From JAUSPI01 sp964454305 (lineage in GTDB: Bacteria; Desulfobacterota; Syntrophia; Syntrophales; JADFWA01): a DNA stretch of 44,950 nucleotides. Of this stretch, positions 31,869 through 40,360 are shown piece after piece. Under the pieces are notes generated by a model. The model was not told where the DNA came from, did no database searches, and saw only the letters and a list, made by a program, of their open reading frames with translations. The position numbers and the translations under genes were made by a program. The stretch lies in assembly GCA_964454305.1 (NCBI GenBank), contig CAYVXX010000008.1:1-44950 (forward strand). The letters are read 5' to 3'. Numbering within the stretch: the stretch's first letter is position 1; the number at the start of each line of letters is the position of its first letter.

Positions 31869-32951
31869 ATGCTCAAGATTAATATTAATGATTTGTTTTC
31901 GAAAAAGAAGATTGTCGGGCTTGATATAGGATCAAGTTCCCTGAAGCTGGTGGAGATACTCGACACATCTAAAGGTTATGTTTTGGATAAATTTTACCAG
32001 ATTCCACTTGACAGGGGCGTAATAGTGGATGGCGCATTGAATGAACCGGATACACTTTCCCAAAATATCAAGGAACTCTTCAAATTATCCAACTGCAAAA
32101 CCAAAAATGTTGTTGCTTCCCTTTCCGGACATTCCGTTGTTGTTAAGAAGGTTAATTTCCCGAACATGGAGGAAAATCAATTACGTGAATTAATAAGCGA
32201 CGAAGCTGAAAAATATTTACCTTTTGATGATACGAAGGAAGTCAATTTCGATTTTCAGATATTGGGTGAAAGTGCTATCAACCCCAACCTGATGGAAGTT
32301 ATTCTCGTCGCAGCAGAGAAGGAGATTATTAACAGCTACAGTAATGCAATTCAAAAAGCCGGTCTCAAGGTAATTATCATGGATTTAGATTCCTTTGCCC
32401 TTGAAACAATGTACGAAGTAAATTATGATTTCGAAGAAGGTGACACAGTTGCTCTGGTAAATATCGGGGCAAGCATGACGAATATCAATGTGGTCAAAAA
32501 TGGAGTTTCCATGTTTACAAGAGATTTCCCTATGGGGGGAGATAGCATTACGGAAGCCATGCGGGAGAAAATGGGTGTAACTTTTGAAGAGGCAGAAGCG
32601 GCTAAACTCGAGGTGAAAAAAACGAATGAAGCCGAAGGAAGCGACACAAAAGAGGACTCACTCAATTATGCTGACCCTCTCTTTCTGGAAATTGAAAGGT
32701 CCGTTGATTATTTCGGGTCGACCTATCGTGATGAATCGATCAAAAAGATACTTATAAGTGGCGGATGCGCAAAGATTCAGGGACTGACCAATACCCTCTC
32801 TCAAAGATTGAATATAGAAACGGAGATAGTTAATCCATTTAAAAACATATCTTATAATAAAAAAAAATTTGATCCGGCTTACATAGAAGATATCAGCCCA
32901 ATCGCAGCCGTCGGAGTAGGACTGGCTCTGAGGAGGACAGGTGACAAATGA
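31869..32951 (+). CDS. pilM: Type IV pilus assembly ATPase-fold protein PilM
   Basis: This 360-residue cytoplasmic actin-like protein recruits PilN in the pilus alignment complex. The FtsA/actin-type phosphate loop IVGLDIGSSSLKLVEI is near the start. GDTVALVNIGASMTN and ILISGGCAKIQGL are the other nucleotide-binding blocks. It overlaps pilN through ATGA (32948-32951), which indicates translational coupling. The gene order pilM-N-O-P-Q is the standard one. Confidence 0.95.
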   Translation: MLKININDLFSKKKIVGLDIGSSSLKLVEILDTSKGYVLDKFYQIPLDRGVIVDGALNEPDTLSQNIKELFKLSNCKTKNVVASLSGHSVVVKKVNFPNMEENQLRELISDEAEKYLPFDDTKEVNFDFQILGESAINPNLMEVILVAAEKEIINSYSNAIQKAGLKVIIMDLDSFALETMYEVNYDFEEGDTVALVNIGASMTNINVVKNGVSMFTRDFPMGGDSITEAMREKMGVTFEEAEAAKLEVKKTNEAEGSDTKEDSLNYADPLFLEIERSVDYFGSTYRDESIKKILISGGCAKIQGLTNTLSQRLNIETEIVNPFKNISYNKKKFDPAYIEDISPIAAVGVGLALRRTGDK

Positions 32952-33499
32952 TAAAGATAAATCTTATCCCCTATGTGGAAAAGAAAAAAGAGGCGGATCT
33001 TAAACGTCAGATTATTGTGATATCATCTGTCTTTGTGGTGTTTCTCCTCATAATAGCTTCCTTACATATATATTTTATAAGGAGCATAAGTAAACTTGAA
33101 AAAGAGGTTACGCAGGCGGAAACACAGTTGAAAAACCTGACAAAAATCGTAGGAGATCTTGAAAAGTTCAAGATGGAAAAAACGAAATTAAATAAGAAAC
33201 TGGCGGTTATAGAAAGCCTTGACAAGAACAGGCTGGCCCCGGTTCTTTTTTTAGATGATTTGACCACGATAATTCCCAGTAAGCATATCTGGCTTACTGC
33301 TCTTTCTGAGTCGGGGGATAAGCTTCGAGTGGAGGGCATTGCAAGTGATAACTCCGCGGTTTCCAATTTCATGAATAACCTGAAAAAGTCCCGGCATATA
33401 AAGTCTGAATCTGTGGAACTTATTTTTTCCAGACATGCAGTTATCTCCGGCATTAAGCTGAAAAAATTTACCTTGTCCTGTGTCATGAATAAGGGATAA
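32948..33499 (+). CDS. pilN: Type IV pilus inner-membrane protein PilN
   Basis: The product has 183 residues. The N-terminal cytoplasmic peptide MIKINLIPYVEKKK contains INLIP, the segment that docks on PilM. One transmembrane helix (about 22-44) follows, then a periplasmic coiled coil and a ferredoxin-like domain. It pairs with PilO to form the inner-membrane platform. The length is in the normal range. Confidence 0.93.
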   Translation: MIKINLIPYVEKKKEADLKRQIIVISSVFVVFLLIIASLHIYFIRSISKLEKEVTQAETQLKNLTKIVGDLEKFKMEKTKLNKKLAVIESLDKNRLAPVLFLDDLTTIIPSKHIWLTALSESGDKLRVEGIASDNSAVSNFMNNLKKSRHIKSESVELIFSRHAVISGIKLKKFTLSCVMNKG

Positions 33500-33502
33500 A
33501 AA

Positions 33503-34126
33503 ATGGCACTTACCTTAGAAGACATAAAAAGAATGCCCCCCCTGCGGAAGGCCCTGCTTATTGGCCTTGTCTTTCTCCTTCTTGGATATTTCTACTATTT
33601 CTATTTTTTTCAGGATATGCTTGCAAAGAGGGAAAAACTTGCAGAAAGGTTGTCGAGCGTTAATCAGGAGATAGCAGAAAAGCAGATTTTTGCAAGACAG
33701 ATAAAAAAATATAAAGAAGAGGTAGATGCCCTTAAGAAAAACCTGCAAATAGCCCTGGCCAAGCTTCCGGAACGAAAAGAAATATCCGGTCTTTTGGATT
33801 CGGTTTCCGAGGCTGGAAGAGGGGTGGATCTCGAATTTCTGCTGTTTGAGCCAATGAATGAAGTTCCCAAGGAAGGGTTATATGCCGAAATTCCTGTTAA
33901 GGTTGAAGTAGCCGGTAGTTATCACAATATCGCCATTTTCTTTGAAAAGGTGGGGAAGCTTTCCCGCATCATGAACATAGCAGACATTTCAATCAAAACG
34001 GGAGGAGATACGAAGGAGAACGGCAATACTCACCATTTGATCTGCTCGTGTATTGTCAAGACCTATATGTTTTTGGAAGAAAAGGAGGTCATCAACAAAA
34101 GCGTAGCCACTACCGGCCGCAAATAG
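33503..34126 (+). CDS. pilO: Type IV pilus inner-membrane protein PilO
   Basis: This 207-residue protein has a cytoplasmic stretch of about 17 residues, one transmembrane helix (about 18-36, LLIGLVFLLLGYFYYFYFF) and a coiled coil (about 38-85). The periplasmic domain contains VEVAGSYHNIAIFFEKVGKLSRIMNI, typical of PilO. It starts 3 bases after pilN. The PilN-PilO dimer connects PilM to PilP. Confidence 0.93.
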   Translation: MALTLEDIKRMPPLRKALLIGLVFLLLGYFYYFYFFQDMLAKREKLAERLSSVNQEIAEKQIFARQIKKYKEEVDALKKNLQIALAKLPERKEISGLLDSVSEAGRGVDLEFLLFEPMNEVPKEGLYAEIPVKVEVAGSYHNIAIFFEKVGKLSRIMNIADISIKTGGDTKENGNTHHLICSCIVKTYMFLEEKEVINKSVATTGRK

Positions 34127-34144
34127 AAATTTGGTGTCTTATAT

Positions 34145-34612
34145 ATGAAGATAACAAGCAGTCTTTTAAAATGCGTGACCGTAGCTTTTTTGGTTTTATC
34201 TGTGATTCTGTGGGCTTATGTGGGATGTTGCGGTGAAGGAACTGAATCTTACCATTACAATCCCGCGGGGAAGCCGGATCCCTTTAGACCTTTTATAGAT
34301 ACTGTCCAGAAAAAAGCAGCCTCTAAATCTCCACTATCTCCACTTCAGAAGATAAGTATCGACGAGATTAAGCTTGTGGGAATTGCCGGAAGTGGCAAAA
34401 AGAGGTTTGCCATGGTTGAAGATTCAAAGGGGAAACGTCATCATTATACCATTTATAGAAGAACTCCCATCGGTTTGAATGAAGGCAGGGTGGTAAATAT
34501 ACTTCCCGATCAAGTAATTATAGAGGAGAGGATTAAAACCCCCTCCGGAGAAGTAAAGACAAAGCGTATAATTTGGAAACTTCGCACGGAAGAAAATGAG
34601 GAAAAGCCATGA
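34145..34612 (+). CDS. pilP: Type IV pilus lipoprotein PilP
   Basis: This 155-residue exported protein begins with a hydrophobic signal ending in AYVGCC, so Cys28 or Cys29 is the lipidation candidate. The -3 Tyr is atypical, so lipidation is likely but not certain. The PDPFRPF motif near residue 43 and the core IKLVGIAGSGKKRFAMVED, then YRRTPIGLNEGRVVNILPDQVIIEE, are the PilP fold that bridges PilO and PilQ. It overlaps pilQ by ATGA. Confidence 0.92.
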   Translation: MKITSSLLKCVTVAFLVLSVILWAYVGCCGEGTESYHYNPAGKPDPFRPFIDTVQKKAASKSPLSPLQKISIDEIKLVGIAGSGKKRFAMVEDSKGKRHHYTIYRRTPIGLNEGRVVNILPDQVIIEERIKTPSGEVKTKRIIWKLRTEENEEKP

Positions 34613-36360
34613 AAAAAACGAAGTTGTTGATATGCCTTTCTTTTTTGGTTTGCATTGTGGCCTTTTTCGGGTGTGCCGTTAAGGATGCGCAAAAAGCCGA
34701 CCAGATTCAGATAAAGGATGCGGGTATTCAAAAGGATACCGGTGTTAAAAAGTTGGATGTGGGATATATTGAGGATGTGACCTTTGACAGATTGAAGAAA
34801 AAGGAGAGGGTTACCCTTTATATTTCGAAGACTTCCAAATTCAAGGTTGAGAGGGTTTCAGAAAAGACTCTTTTGATTAAAATAGCGGACATGTTTGTTC
34901 CGGAGGATTTCAGGAAAAAACTCGGTGAGGATTCGTCAAAAATCATAAACTATGTTTTGCCACTCCAAAAGATGGAAGCGGGGGGAAATCTGGCCTGTTT
35001 TGAGATAGCGCTCAGAGAGATGGTTCCTTACAATGTCAGGGAAGAAAAGAAAAGGATAATCATTGATTTTGATGCTTCCGCGCTGTCTTATACATCCTCT
35101 CTGTCAGCTAAAAGTCCCTCCGAAAAAAGGAAAGTGGAAGGAGTAACGACAACACCTGATCTGGTCAAGAGTACGCCGCGGAAAAAAGAGGTTATAATCA
35201 AAGACGTACTCCCGAAGAAGGAATCGGCAGCTAAAAAATATACCGGACGAAAGATTTCCATCGATTTTCAGGATGCAAGTATCAAAGCGGTCTTGAGAAT
35301 GTTCGCCGTACTTGGCAATACTAATATCGTTTCAAGTGAAAATGTTAAGGGAAACGTGACCGTTTACATGAAGGATGTTCCCTGGGCTCAGGCCTTCGAC
35401 AGCTTTTTGGATGTCAACGGCCTCGTCAAGAAACCGATGGGCGATGTTATCAGCGTCATGACCGTCAGAGAGGTGCAGGACCAAGAGGCAGCCCGGAAGT
35501 CAGGCGAGGAGTCTCGTAGAGCGGCGGAGGTTATCCAGGAAGAGGCAGCGACGAAGCGCCTTGCTGAAAAAGGCAATCTGCGGCAGATTTCGATAGAGGC
35601 AAGGATAGTTGAGGCAAAAACCACCTTCTCACAGCAACTGGGGGTTGAGTGGGGAGGCGGTTATCAGAGCGGGAATTTCGGTTTTTTGGCTGGAACTGGC
35701 ACGTCGACCACAGGGGTAACATCGCTCCCGACCGGCATAGGGCTGACCAGTGAAAGTTTGGCGGTTAATTTCCCGATTGCTGTTGCGTCGCCCACCATCG
35801 GAATAGCGCTTGGAGGGACTAAGGCGATCCTGGATGCCCAGTTACACGCTCTTGAGACCACGGGAGACGGAAAGATCATATCGTCTCCCAAGGTGACAAC
35901 CCTCGATAATGTAAAGGCAACGATAAAACAGGGGGAAGAGGTTCCCTATGCCGTATATGACAAAGAGGGGAACAAGACCATCGAATTCAAGGAAGCCGTT
36001 TTGCAGTTGGATGCAAAACCCAGGATTACCCCTGACGGCCGAATTTCCATGGAGGTTAAGGCAACGAATGATTACGCGGACTGGCAGTCTAATGCCGCTG
36101 GACTGCGTGTTGAGAATCCTCCGATAGTCACAAATTCGGTGGAATCGACTGTCGTGGTAAGAGACGGAGACACAATTGTGGTGGGAGGAATTTACAAGCT
36201 GACCGATACGACAACGATAACCGGTGTCCCCGGGCTCTCAAGGATACCGATTCTGGGGTGGCTGTTCAAGAGTAAGGTGAAATCAAAAGTGAAAAGGGAG
36301 ATCTTAATATTCATCACACCAAAGATTGTTCAGGATACAGCGAAAGAGAGTAAACTCTGA
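34609..36360 (+). CDS. pilQ: Type IV pilus secretin PilQ, short form lacking an apparent N1 domain
   Basis: This 583-residue outer-membrane secretin is the pore for the pilus. A signal/lipobox ending FFGC (Cys22) is followed by one AMIN domain (about 45-165) and an STN/N0 domain (about 212-285, IDFQDASIKAVLRMFAVLG). A charged Ala/Glu/Arg linker (about 286-322) then leads straight into the secretin core (from LRQISIEARIVEA, 323 on), which ends in VPGLSRIPILGWLF and FITPKIV. In most PilQ proteins the N1 KH-like domain lies between N0 and this core; here I see no room for it. Most relatives are 700-900 residues. The reading frame is intact. Confidence 0.93.
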   Translation: MKKTKLLICLSFLVCIVAFFGCAVKDAQKADQIQIKDAGIQKDTGVKKLDVGYIEDVTFDRLKKKERVTLYISKTSKFKVERVSEKTLLIKIADMFVPEDFRKKLGEDSSKIINYVLPLQKMEAGGNLACFEIALREMVPYNVREEKKRIIIDFDASALSYTSSLSAKSPSEKRKVEGVTTTPDLVKSTPRKKEVIIKDVLPKKESAAKKYTGRKISIDFQDASIKAVLRMFAVLGNTNIVSSENVKGNVTVYMKDVPWAQAFDSFLDVNGLVKKPMGDVISVMTVREVQDQEAARKSGEESRRAAEVIQEEAATKRLAEKGNLRQISIEARIVEAKTTFSQQLGVEWGGGYQSGNFGFLAGTGTSTTGVTSLPTGIGLTSESLAVNFPIAVASPTIGIALGGTKAILDAQLHALETTGDGKIISSPKVTTLDNVKATIKQGEEVPYAVYDKEGNKTIEFKEAVLQLDAKPRITPDGRISMEVKATNDYADWQSNAAGLRVENPPIVTNSVESTVVVRDGDTIVVGGIYKLTDTTTITGVPGLSRIPILGWLFKSKVKSKVKREILIFITPKIVQDTAKESKL

Positions 36361-36366
36361 ATTAAT

Positions 36367-36696
36367 TCAGGCGGGATATGATGCCTTCACCGTGGTGTAT
36401 ATCCCTCCTCTGACATGGAAGTTTCCCGTAACTTCAATCCTTTTGGGGCTGATCTTTTCTACAAAATCATCAAGTATTTTATTTACCGCCTCTTCATGAA
36501 ATATCCCTTTGTCACGGAAGGAATTCAAATAAAACTTCAGTGATTTTAATTCAATCAACAGCTCATTAGGCACGTAATCGATTATGATCTCGGCAAAGTC
36601 GGGCTGTGTTGTCATCGGGCAGAGACAGGTAAATTCCGGAAATCTTATATTCACCTCATAGTCACGCTTTCTGTATTTGTTTTCTATCGTCTCCAT
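36367..36696 (-). CDS. queF: NADPH-dependent 7-cyano-7-deazaguanine reductase, short QueF
   Basis: This 109-residue enzyme reduces preQ0 to preQ1, the last free-base step of queuosine synthesis for tRNA. Cys26 (LCPMT), Asp33 and His67-Glu68 have the same mutual spacing as Cys55, Asp62, His96 and Glu97 of Bacillus QueF. ELKSLKFYL is the NADPH-binding motif. It is the unimodular form, slightly short at the N-terminus. It converges with pilQ, with 6 bases between the stops and no obvious terminator. Confidence 0.93.
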   Translation of the reverse strand: METIENKYRKRDYEVNIRFPEFTCLCPMTTQPDFAEIIIDYVPNELLIELKSLKFYLNSFRDKGIFHEEAVNKILDDFVEKISPKRIEVTGNFHVRGGIYTTVKASYPA

Positions 36697-36730
36697 AAAT
36701 CCTCACTATTAATTACAGGGTTTCTCATAA

Positions 36731-36760
36731 CTTCTATCACTGCCAAAGGGCTGGTGTCAA
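36731..36760 (-). promoter_or_regulatory. Weak candidate queF promoter in a repeat arm
   Basis: On the minus strand TTGACA (36760-36755) is followed after 18 bases by TAGAAG (36736-36731). The -35 box is the outer arm of the REP-like repeat next to it. Confidence 0.3.
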
Positions 36761-36833
36761 TCTGTATAAATAGGGACGGCGCCTTCTTCAAAAAGAAAAA
36801 GGGCGCTGTCCCTAAAGTCCTTCTTGACACGCC
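36753..36833. repeat. REP-like nested palindrome between queF and the TPR gene
   Basis: The outer arms are GTGTCAA (36754-36760) and TTGACAC (36824-36830). The inner GC-rich arms are TAGGGACGGCGCC (36771-36783) and GGGCGCTGTCCCTA (36801-36814). The loop contains a TTCTT/AAGAA pair. It is non-coding and could fold into a stable hairpin. The form resembles REP units mobilised by Y1-type transposases; no such transposase is in the window. Confidence 0.7.
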
Positions 36834-36876
36834 ATAGGCGGTGTGTTAACTCCTCACAAGCGGTGGGAGTGTCACT

Positions 36877-37602
36877 ATGGATAACGCAAATTCTATTAAA
36901 GCACAAAAAAATGTAAGCTTAGGGAATCTCCAGGGCAGAAAAGACTTCCTTGTTGAGGCCGAGGCATATTTAGAGCAGGGCCTGCCCGACAGAGCTATCG
37001 CTCTGGCAGAAGAAAGGCTTAACCGTTTCCCGGGTGATGTAGATGCAAGGATCATCCTCGGTTCTTCCCTGATCAAGAATGGAAAGGCAGATGAAGCTCT
37101 TAATGTTCTGAAGAGCGTAGAAGATGACATCATTAAATGGTCAAACGTCTTTGGGTGCCTCGGGGACATCTATCACGAGAAGGGCATTACCGAAAAGGCG
37201 ATAAAAGACTATCAGCGTTTTATTTTGCTGAATCCTGATTCCCCTGCTACCAAAGATGTATACGCAAAACTTGATTGCCTGACCAGCTCTACTACTACAC
37301 AGGATGATCTCATGCCGGAAGAGTCAGACGGGAGAATCGAAGATGTATCACCGGACTTCTACACAATAACCCTGGCGGAACTTTACAAGAAGCAGGGGCA
37401 TCTCGAAACGGCAAGTAAGATCCTCAAGGGAATTCTGAAGGCAGACCCTGGGAACATCAAAGCAGCAGAGATATTAAAAGATGTTAAAACCGCTCTGGAG
37501 GCGGAAAAATCGAAGGCACCTTCAGAAGAAAAGCGAGATTTAGTAATTAATGAGCTGAATAGATGGTTGGAAAATCTTAAAAGATATGCAGTACACCAAT
37601 AG
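36877..37602 (+). CDS. Tetratricopeptide-repeat protein
   Basis: This 241-residue soluble protein contains TPR-like helix pairs. The first run is at about 25-125 (AEAYLEQGLPDRAIALAEERLNRFPGD, then GSSLIKNGKADEALNVL and GDIYHEKGITEKAIKDYQRFILLNPDS). A further pair at about 163-200 is AELYKKQGHLETASKILKGILKADPGN. A charged linker rich in Glu and Asp separates them. TPRs bind other proteins; no partner can be named. No signal peptide is present. It overlaps the aminopeptidase gene by 17 bases and follows pilQ-queF, so a link to pilus or envelope function is possible but unproven. Confidence 0.82.
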   Translation: MDNANSIKAQKNVSLGNLQGRKDFLVEAEAYLEQGLPDRAIALAEERLNRFPGDVDARIILGSSLIKNGKADEALNVLKSVEDDIIKWSNVFGCLGDIYHEKGITEKAIKDYQRFILLNPDSPATKDVYAKLDCLTSSTTTQDDLMPEESDGRIEDVSPDFYTITLAELYKKQGHLETASKILKGILKADPGNIKAAEILKDVKTALEAEKSKAPSEEKRDLVINELNRWLENLKRYAVHQ

Positions 37603-38659
37603 AATCTCTTGTATCAGATCAAAGCTGGCCCATCTTGAAATAGAAGCTCTCCTTTTTTTTGACATGAAAAATATACGCTATCTGACCGGTTTTTCAGGAA
37701 GCGATGGAGCGCTCATTGTCGGGAAAAATAAATCTCTATTGATGGTAGATGGCCGCTATATCACCCAGGCAAAGGGAGAAGTCAAAAAAGCGGAGATTGT
37801 TGAATACAATGACAAAATAGAAGGGATTGTTCGGGAGGTAACCGAATCAGGATTGCAGAAAGTCGGTTTTGAATCGGGTGCTACAAGTTTTGATTCCTAT
37901 TTGAGTCTCCGTGATAAGCTGGAAAAGGTGGAACTGAGGCCGATATCTAAAGAGATTAGCTCCATCAGGGCTGTAAAAGATCAGAACGAAATAGAATCAA
38001 TACAAAAGGCGGTCGAGATATCTTCGCAGGCACTTATTTCCACCTTAGATCTCGTCAGGCCGGGCACCAGAGAAAGAGATATTGCCCTTGAGCTCGAATA
38101 CAGGATGAGAGGAAATGGAGCAGAGAGGATTTCATTCGAAACAATAGTAGCCTCCGGCGAAAATACTGCCCTGCCCCATGCCACACCAGGATACAGGAAG
38201 TTTGAACATGGGGATTTTGTTGTCATAGATTATGGGGCGGTCTATAACGGCTATAATTCAGATGAAACATGTACGTTTATCATTGGAAGTGTATCGGACA
38301 GGCAGAAAGAGATATACGGTATAGTGAAAAATGCGCACGATAAAGCCGTGGATTCTGTCAGGGCCGGAGTTTCATGCAGTGAAGTTGACAGGATTGCCAG
38401 AAGCCATATAGCGAATGCTGGTCTCGGGAAATATTTTTCACATGGTACAGGCCATGGTGTTGGCCTCGATGTTCACGAGGCTCCGCGGTTATTCACCAAA
38501 GCGGAAGGCTATTTGGAAAAAGGCATGGTTGTTACCATAGAACCTGGCGTTTATATCCCTGATCAGTGGGGTGTCCGGATAGAAGACATGGTTCTCGTTA
38601 AAGAGGACGGCTGTGAAGTTTTGACAAAGATACCTAAGGATTTGAGGATATTAGGCTAA
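37586..38659 (+). CDS. M24 family Xaa-Pro aminopeptidase/dipeptidase
   Basis: The product has 357 residues. An N-terminal creatinase-like domain (1-125, with IRYLTGFSGSDGALIV) precedes the pita-bread catalytic domain. All five metal ligands of the family are present: Asp215, Asp226, His290, Glu319 and Glu333, in VIDYGA, NSDETC, HGTGHGVG, TIEPGVY and RIEDM. It releases N-terminal residues next to proline from peptides in the cytoplasm. The length fits PepQ/YpdF-like forms. It is translationally coupled to the TPR gene. An intrinsic terminator follows. Confidence 0.93.
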   Translation: MQYTNRISCIRSKLAHLEIEALLFFDMKNIRYLTGFSGSDGALIVGKNKSLLMVDGRYITQAKGEVKKAEIVEYNDKIEGIVREVTESGLQKVGFESGATSFDSYLSLRDKLEKVELRPISKEISSIRAVKDQNEIESIQKAVEISSQALISTLDLVRPGTRERDIALELEYRMRGNGAERISFETIVASGENTALPHATPGYRKFEHGDFVVIDYGAVYNGYNSDETCTFIIGSVSDRQKEIYGIVKNAHDKAVDSVRAGVSCSEVDRIARSHIANAGLGKYFSHGTGHGVGLDVHEAPRLFTKAEGYLEKGMVVTIEPGVYIPDQWGVRIEDMVLVKEDGCEVLTKIPKDLRILG

Positions 38660-38721
38660 AACAAGTATCTTTTCGAAGCACTTAAGTAATATCTGACACA
38701 TCAGCAAAAAGTCGATTTTCC

Positions 38722-38740
38722 TCGCCCAGAGGGCGATTTT
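38722..38740 (+). terminator. Intrinsic terminator after the M24 peptidase gene
   Basis: TCGCCC (38722-38727) pairs with GGGCGA (38731-38736) around a 3-base loop, followed by TTTTGTAAAT. The stem is short and the T run brief, so it may be only partly efficient. Confidence 0.5.
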
Positions 38741-38787
38741 GTAAATGTAGAGTTAAAAACATGGGAATAAAGTTAAGGTGGTTGTAA

Positions 38788-39870
38788 ATGAATATTAAAA
38801 ACCTTATACGGGAAGAAGTGCTAAATCAGGAGGCATATTCTGCTCCAGAGATATCCTGCCCGATTAAACTTGATGCAAATGAGAGCCCGTATGACCTATC
38901 CCCTTCCCTGAAAAGCAAAATTTTTGAAGGCATAAAGAAAGTACAGATGAACCGTTATCCAGAACCCGGCTCTCCTGAATTAAGGGCGGGATTCTCGAAA
39001 CTTTACGGGGTTACCAGTGATATGTTGCTTGTCGGGAACGGTTCAGACGAACTCATCCAGATCCTTTTAATAGCAGTAAAAAGGCAGGCTTCAAGCATTA
39101 TGATTCCAACCCCTACTTTTGCCATATATAAGATATCCGCCTTAAATAACGGACACAAGGTAATAGAGGTTCCCCTCGACAAGCAGTTTGATCTGGATGT
39201 CGATTCTATGCTTGAGATTATGGCAGTAAAGTCCCCGAATTTGATATTCCTCAGTTATCCAAACAATCCTACCGGCAATTGTTTTGATTCCAGCAAAATA
39301 GAGGCTATTTTAAAGGAAACGGACGGTATTGTGGTTGTTGATGAAGCCTATTTTTACTTTTCCGGAAAGACGTTTCTCTCATACCTTGACAAATATGAAA
39401 ATCTTGTGATTTTAAGGACCCTTTCAAAAGTGGGACTTGCTGCTATGAGGATAGGCATTCTCATTGGCAGTCCCCCCCTGGTCCATGAGCTGAACAAAGT
39501 GAGACTTCCGTACAACCTGAATGCACTTTCGCAGATCACAGCCCGTCTCTATATTGAGAACGAAGCGGAGTTTCAAAAACAGGCGGATACGGTTGTCAGC
39601 AGAAGGGATGAGCTATTTACTGAACTAAAAAAAATTGACGGAATTCATTTATATCCATCCGACGCAAATTTCATTCTTTTCAGTTGTTCTTTCGATACAG
39701 ATAGTGTATATTACTCTTTAATAGAGAAGGGAATTCTGATAAAGAAGTTCGATACCCTTGGGATTCTTGAAAACTGTATGAGAGTTACAACAGGGACACG
39801 TGAAGAGAACGGAGAATTTCTGGAAGCGCTGAGAACTATCATATTTGGCGAGGAGCTGAAGGCAAAGTAA
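38788..39870 (+). CDS. hisC: Histidinol-phosphate aminotransferase
   Basis: This 360-residue class I/II PLP aminotransferase makes histidinol phosphate from imidazole-acetol phosphate and glutamate. Visible features are the N-terminal LDANESPYDLSP, GNGSDELIQ, the pyridoxal motif SYPNNPTGNCF, and the PLP lysine Lys214 in TLSKVGLAAMRIG. AAGGTGG precedes ATG 38788. It stands alone between terminators, apart from hisD. Some HisC proteins also accept aromatic substrates. Confidence 0.93.
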   Translation: MNIKNLIREEVLNQEAYSAPEISCPIKLDANESPYDLSPSLKSKIFEGIKKVQMNRYPEPGSPELRAGFSKLYGVTSDMLLVGNGSDELIQILLIAVKRQASSIMIPTPTFAIYKISALNNGHKVIEVPLDKQFDLDVDSMLEIMAVKSPNLIFLSYPNNPTGNCFDSSKIEAILKETDGIVVVDEAYFYFSGKTFLSYLDKYENLVILRTLSKVGLAAMRIGILIGSPPLVHELNKVRLPYNLNALSQITARLYIENEAEFQKQADTVVSRRDELFTELKKIDGIHLYPSDANFILFSCSFDTDSVYYSLIEKGILIKKFDTLGILENCMRVTTGTREENGEFLEALRTIIFGEELKAK

Positions 39871-39896
39871 GGAGAGTGATATAACAGATTGAAAAT

Positions 39897-39946
39897 GGGG
39901 GTAGGTTACGGCATGTTTTGAAGCTATGTCGTACTGCCCCTTTTTT
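39897..39946 (+). terminator. Intrinsic terminator after hisC
   Basis: GGGG...TACGGCAT (39897-39914) faces ATGTCGTA...TGCCCC (39926-39940), with one G-U pair and small internal loops, followed by TTTTTT (39941-39946). rpsU therefore needs its own promoter in the following 100 bases; I find no convincing one. Confidence 0.65.
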
Positions 39947-40054
39947 GTGCCATATAAATATAGGAAGCTTTACATAACCCATAAAAAGTCCTGCATACAG
40001 TTACAAAACAGTTGTACAAGGCTTCAAATAATAACAATGAAAGGAATGAGTATT

Positions 40055-40246
40055 TTGGAAGTAAAAGTATTTGATAACGATATAGAAAGAGCATTGAGAG
40101 TCCTAAAGAATAAACTCTCCAAGAGTGGATTATTCAAGGAACTCAAGTTACGAAGAGCTTATGAGAAACCCTCTGTGAAGAGAAAAAGGAAAGCTATAGA
40201 GGCTCGCAGAAGGCTTCTCAAAGCCAAACGAAATCGTAGATATTAA
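40055..40246 (+). CDS. rpsU: 30S ribosomal protein S21
   Basis: This very basic protein of 63 residues begins MEVKVFDNDIERALRVLKNKL and continues with FKELKLRRAYEKPSVKRKRKAIEARRR, the S21 pattern. I choose TTG 40055 because AAAGGA lies 9 bases upstream and the protein then starts as S21 usually does. ATG 40046 in the same frame touches the ribosome site. A far upstream ATG (39926) lies in the hisC terminator and is rejected. S21 is needed for initiation on the 30S subunit. Repeat E begins 6 bases after its stop. Confidence 0.88.
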   Translation: MEVKVFDNDIERALRVLKNKLSKSGLFKELKLRRAYEKPSVKRKRKAIEARRRLLKAKRNRRY

Positions 40247-40252
40247 AAAAGA

Positions 40253-40328
40253 GTGACTAAAGTGAGCTAAAGTTTGAAGTGCCTAAAGTTAAAGATCGAA
40301 TTCCACAACTTTAGTTTACTTAAACCAC
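40253..40328. repeat. CTAAAG-word element E (rpsU-holA gap)
   Basis: CTAAAG occurs at 40257 and 40267, TTGAAG at 40274 and CTAAAG at 40283, a 10-7-9 spacing. The facing arm has CTTTAG at 40309 and CTTAAA at 40319, 10 apart. Words, spacing and the GTGCCTAAAGTTAA segment match element C near 24.7 kb. Confidence 0.78.
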
Positions 40329-40360
40329 ACCAACCAAACCATGGTCATTAGTCTTTAAAA

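Noticed and set aside
39926..40054. N-terminal extension of rpsU from ATG 39926
   Set aside because: It starts within the hisC terminator. The extra 43 residues are not S21-like, and a ribosome site sits just before TTG 40055.
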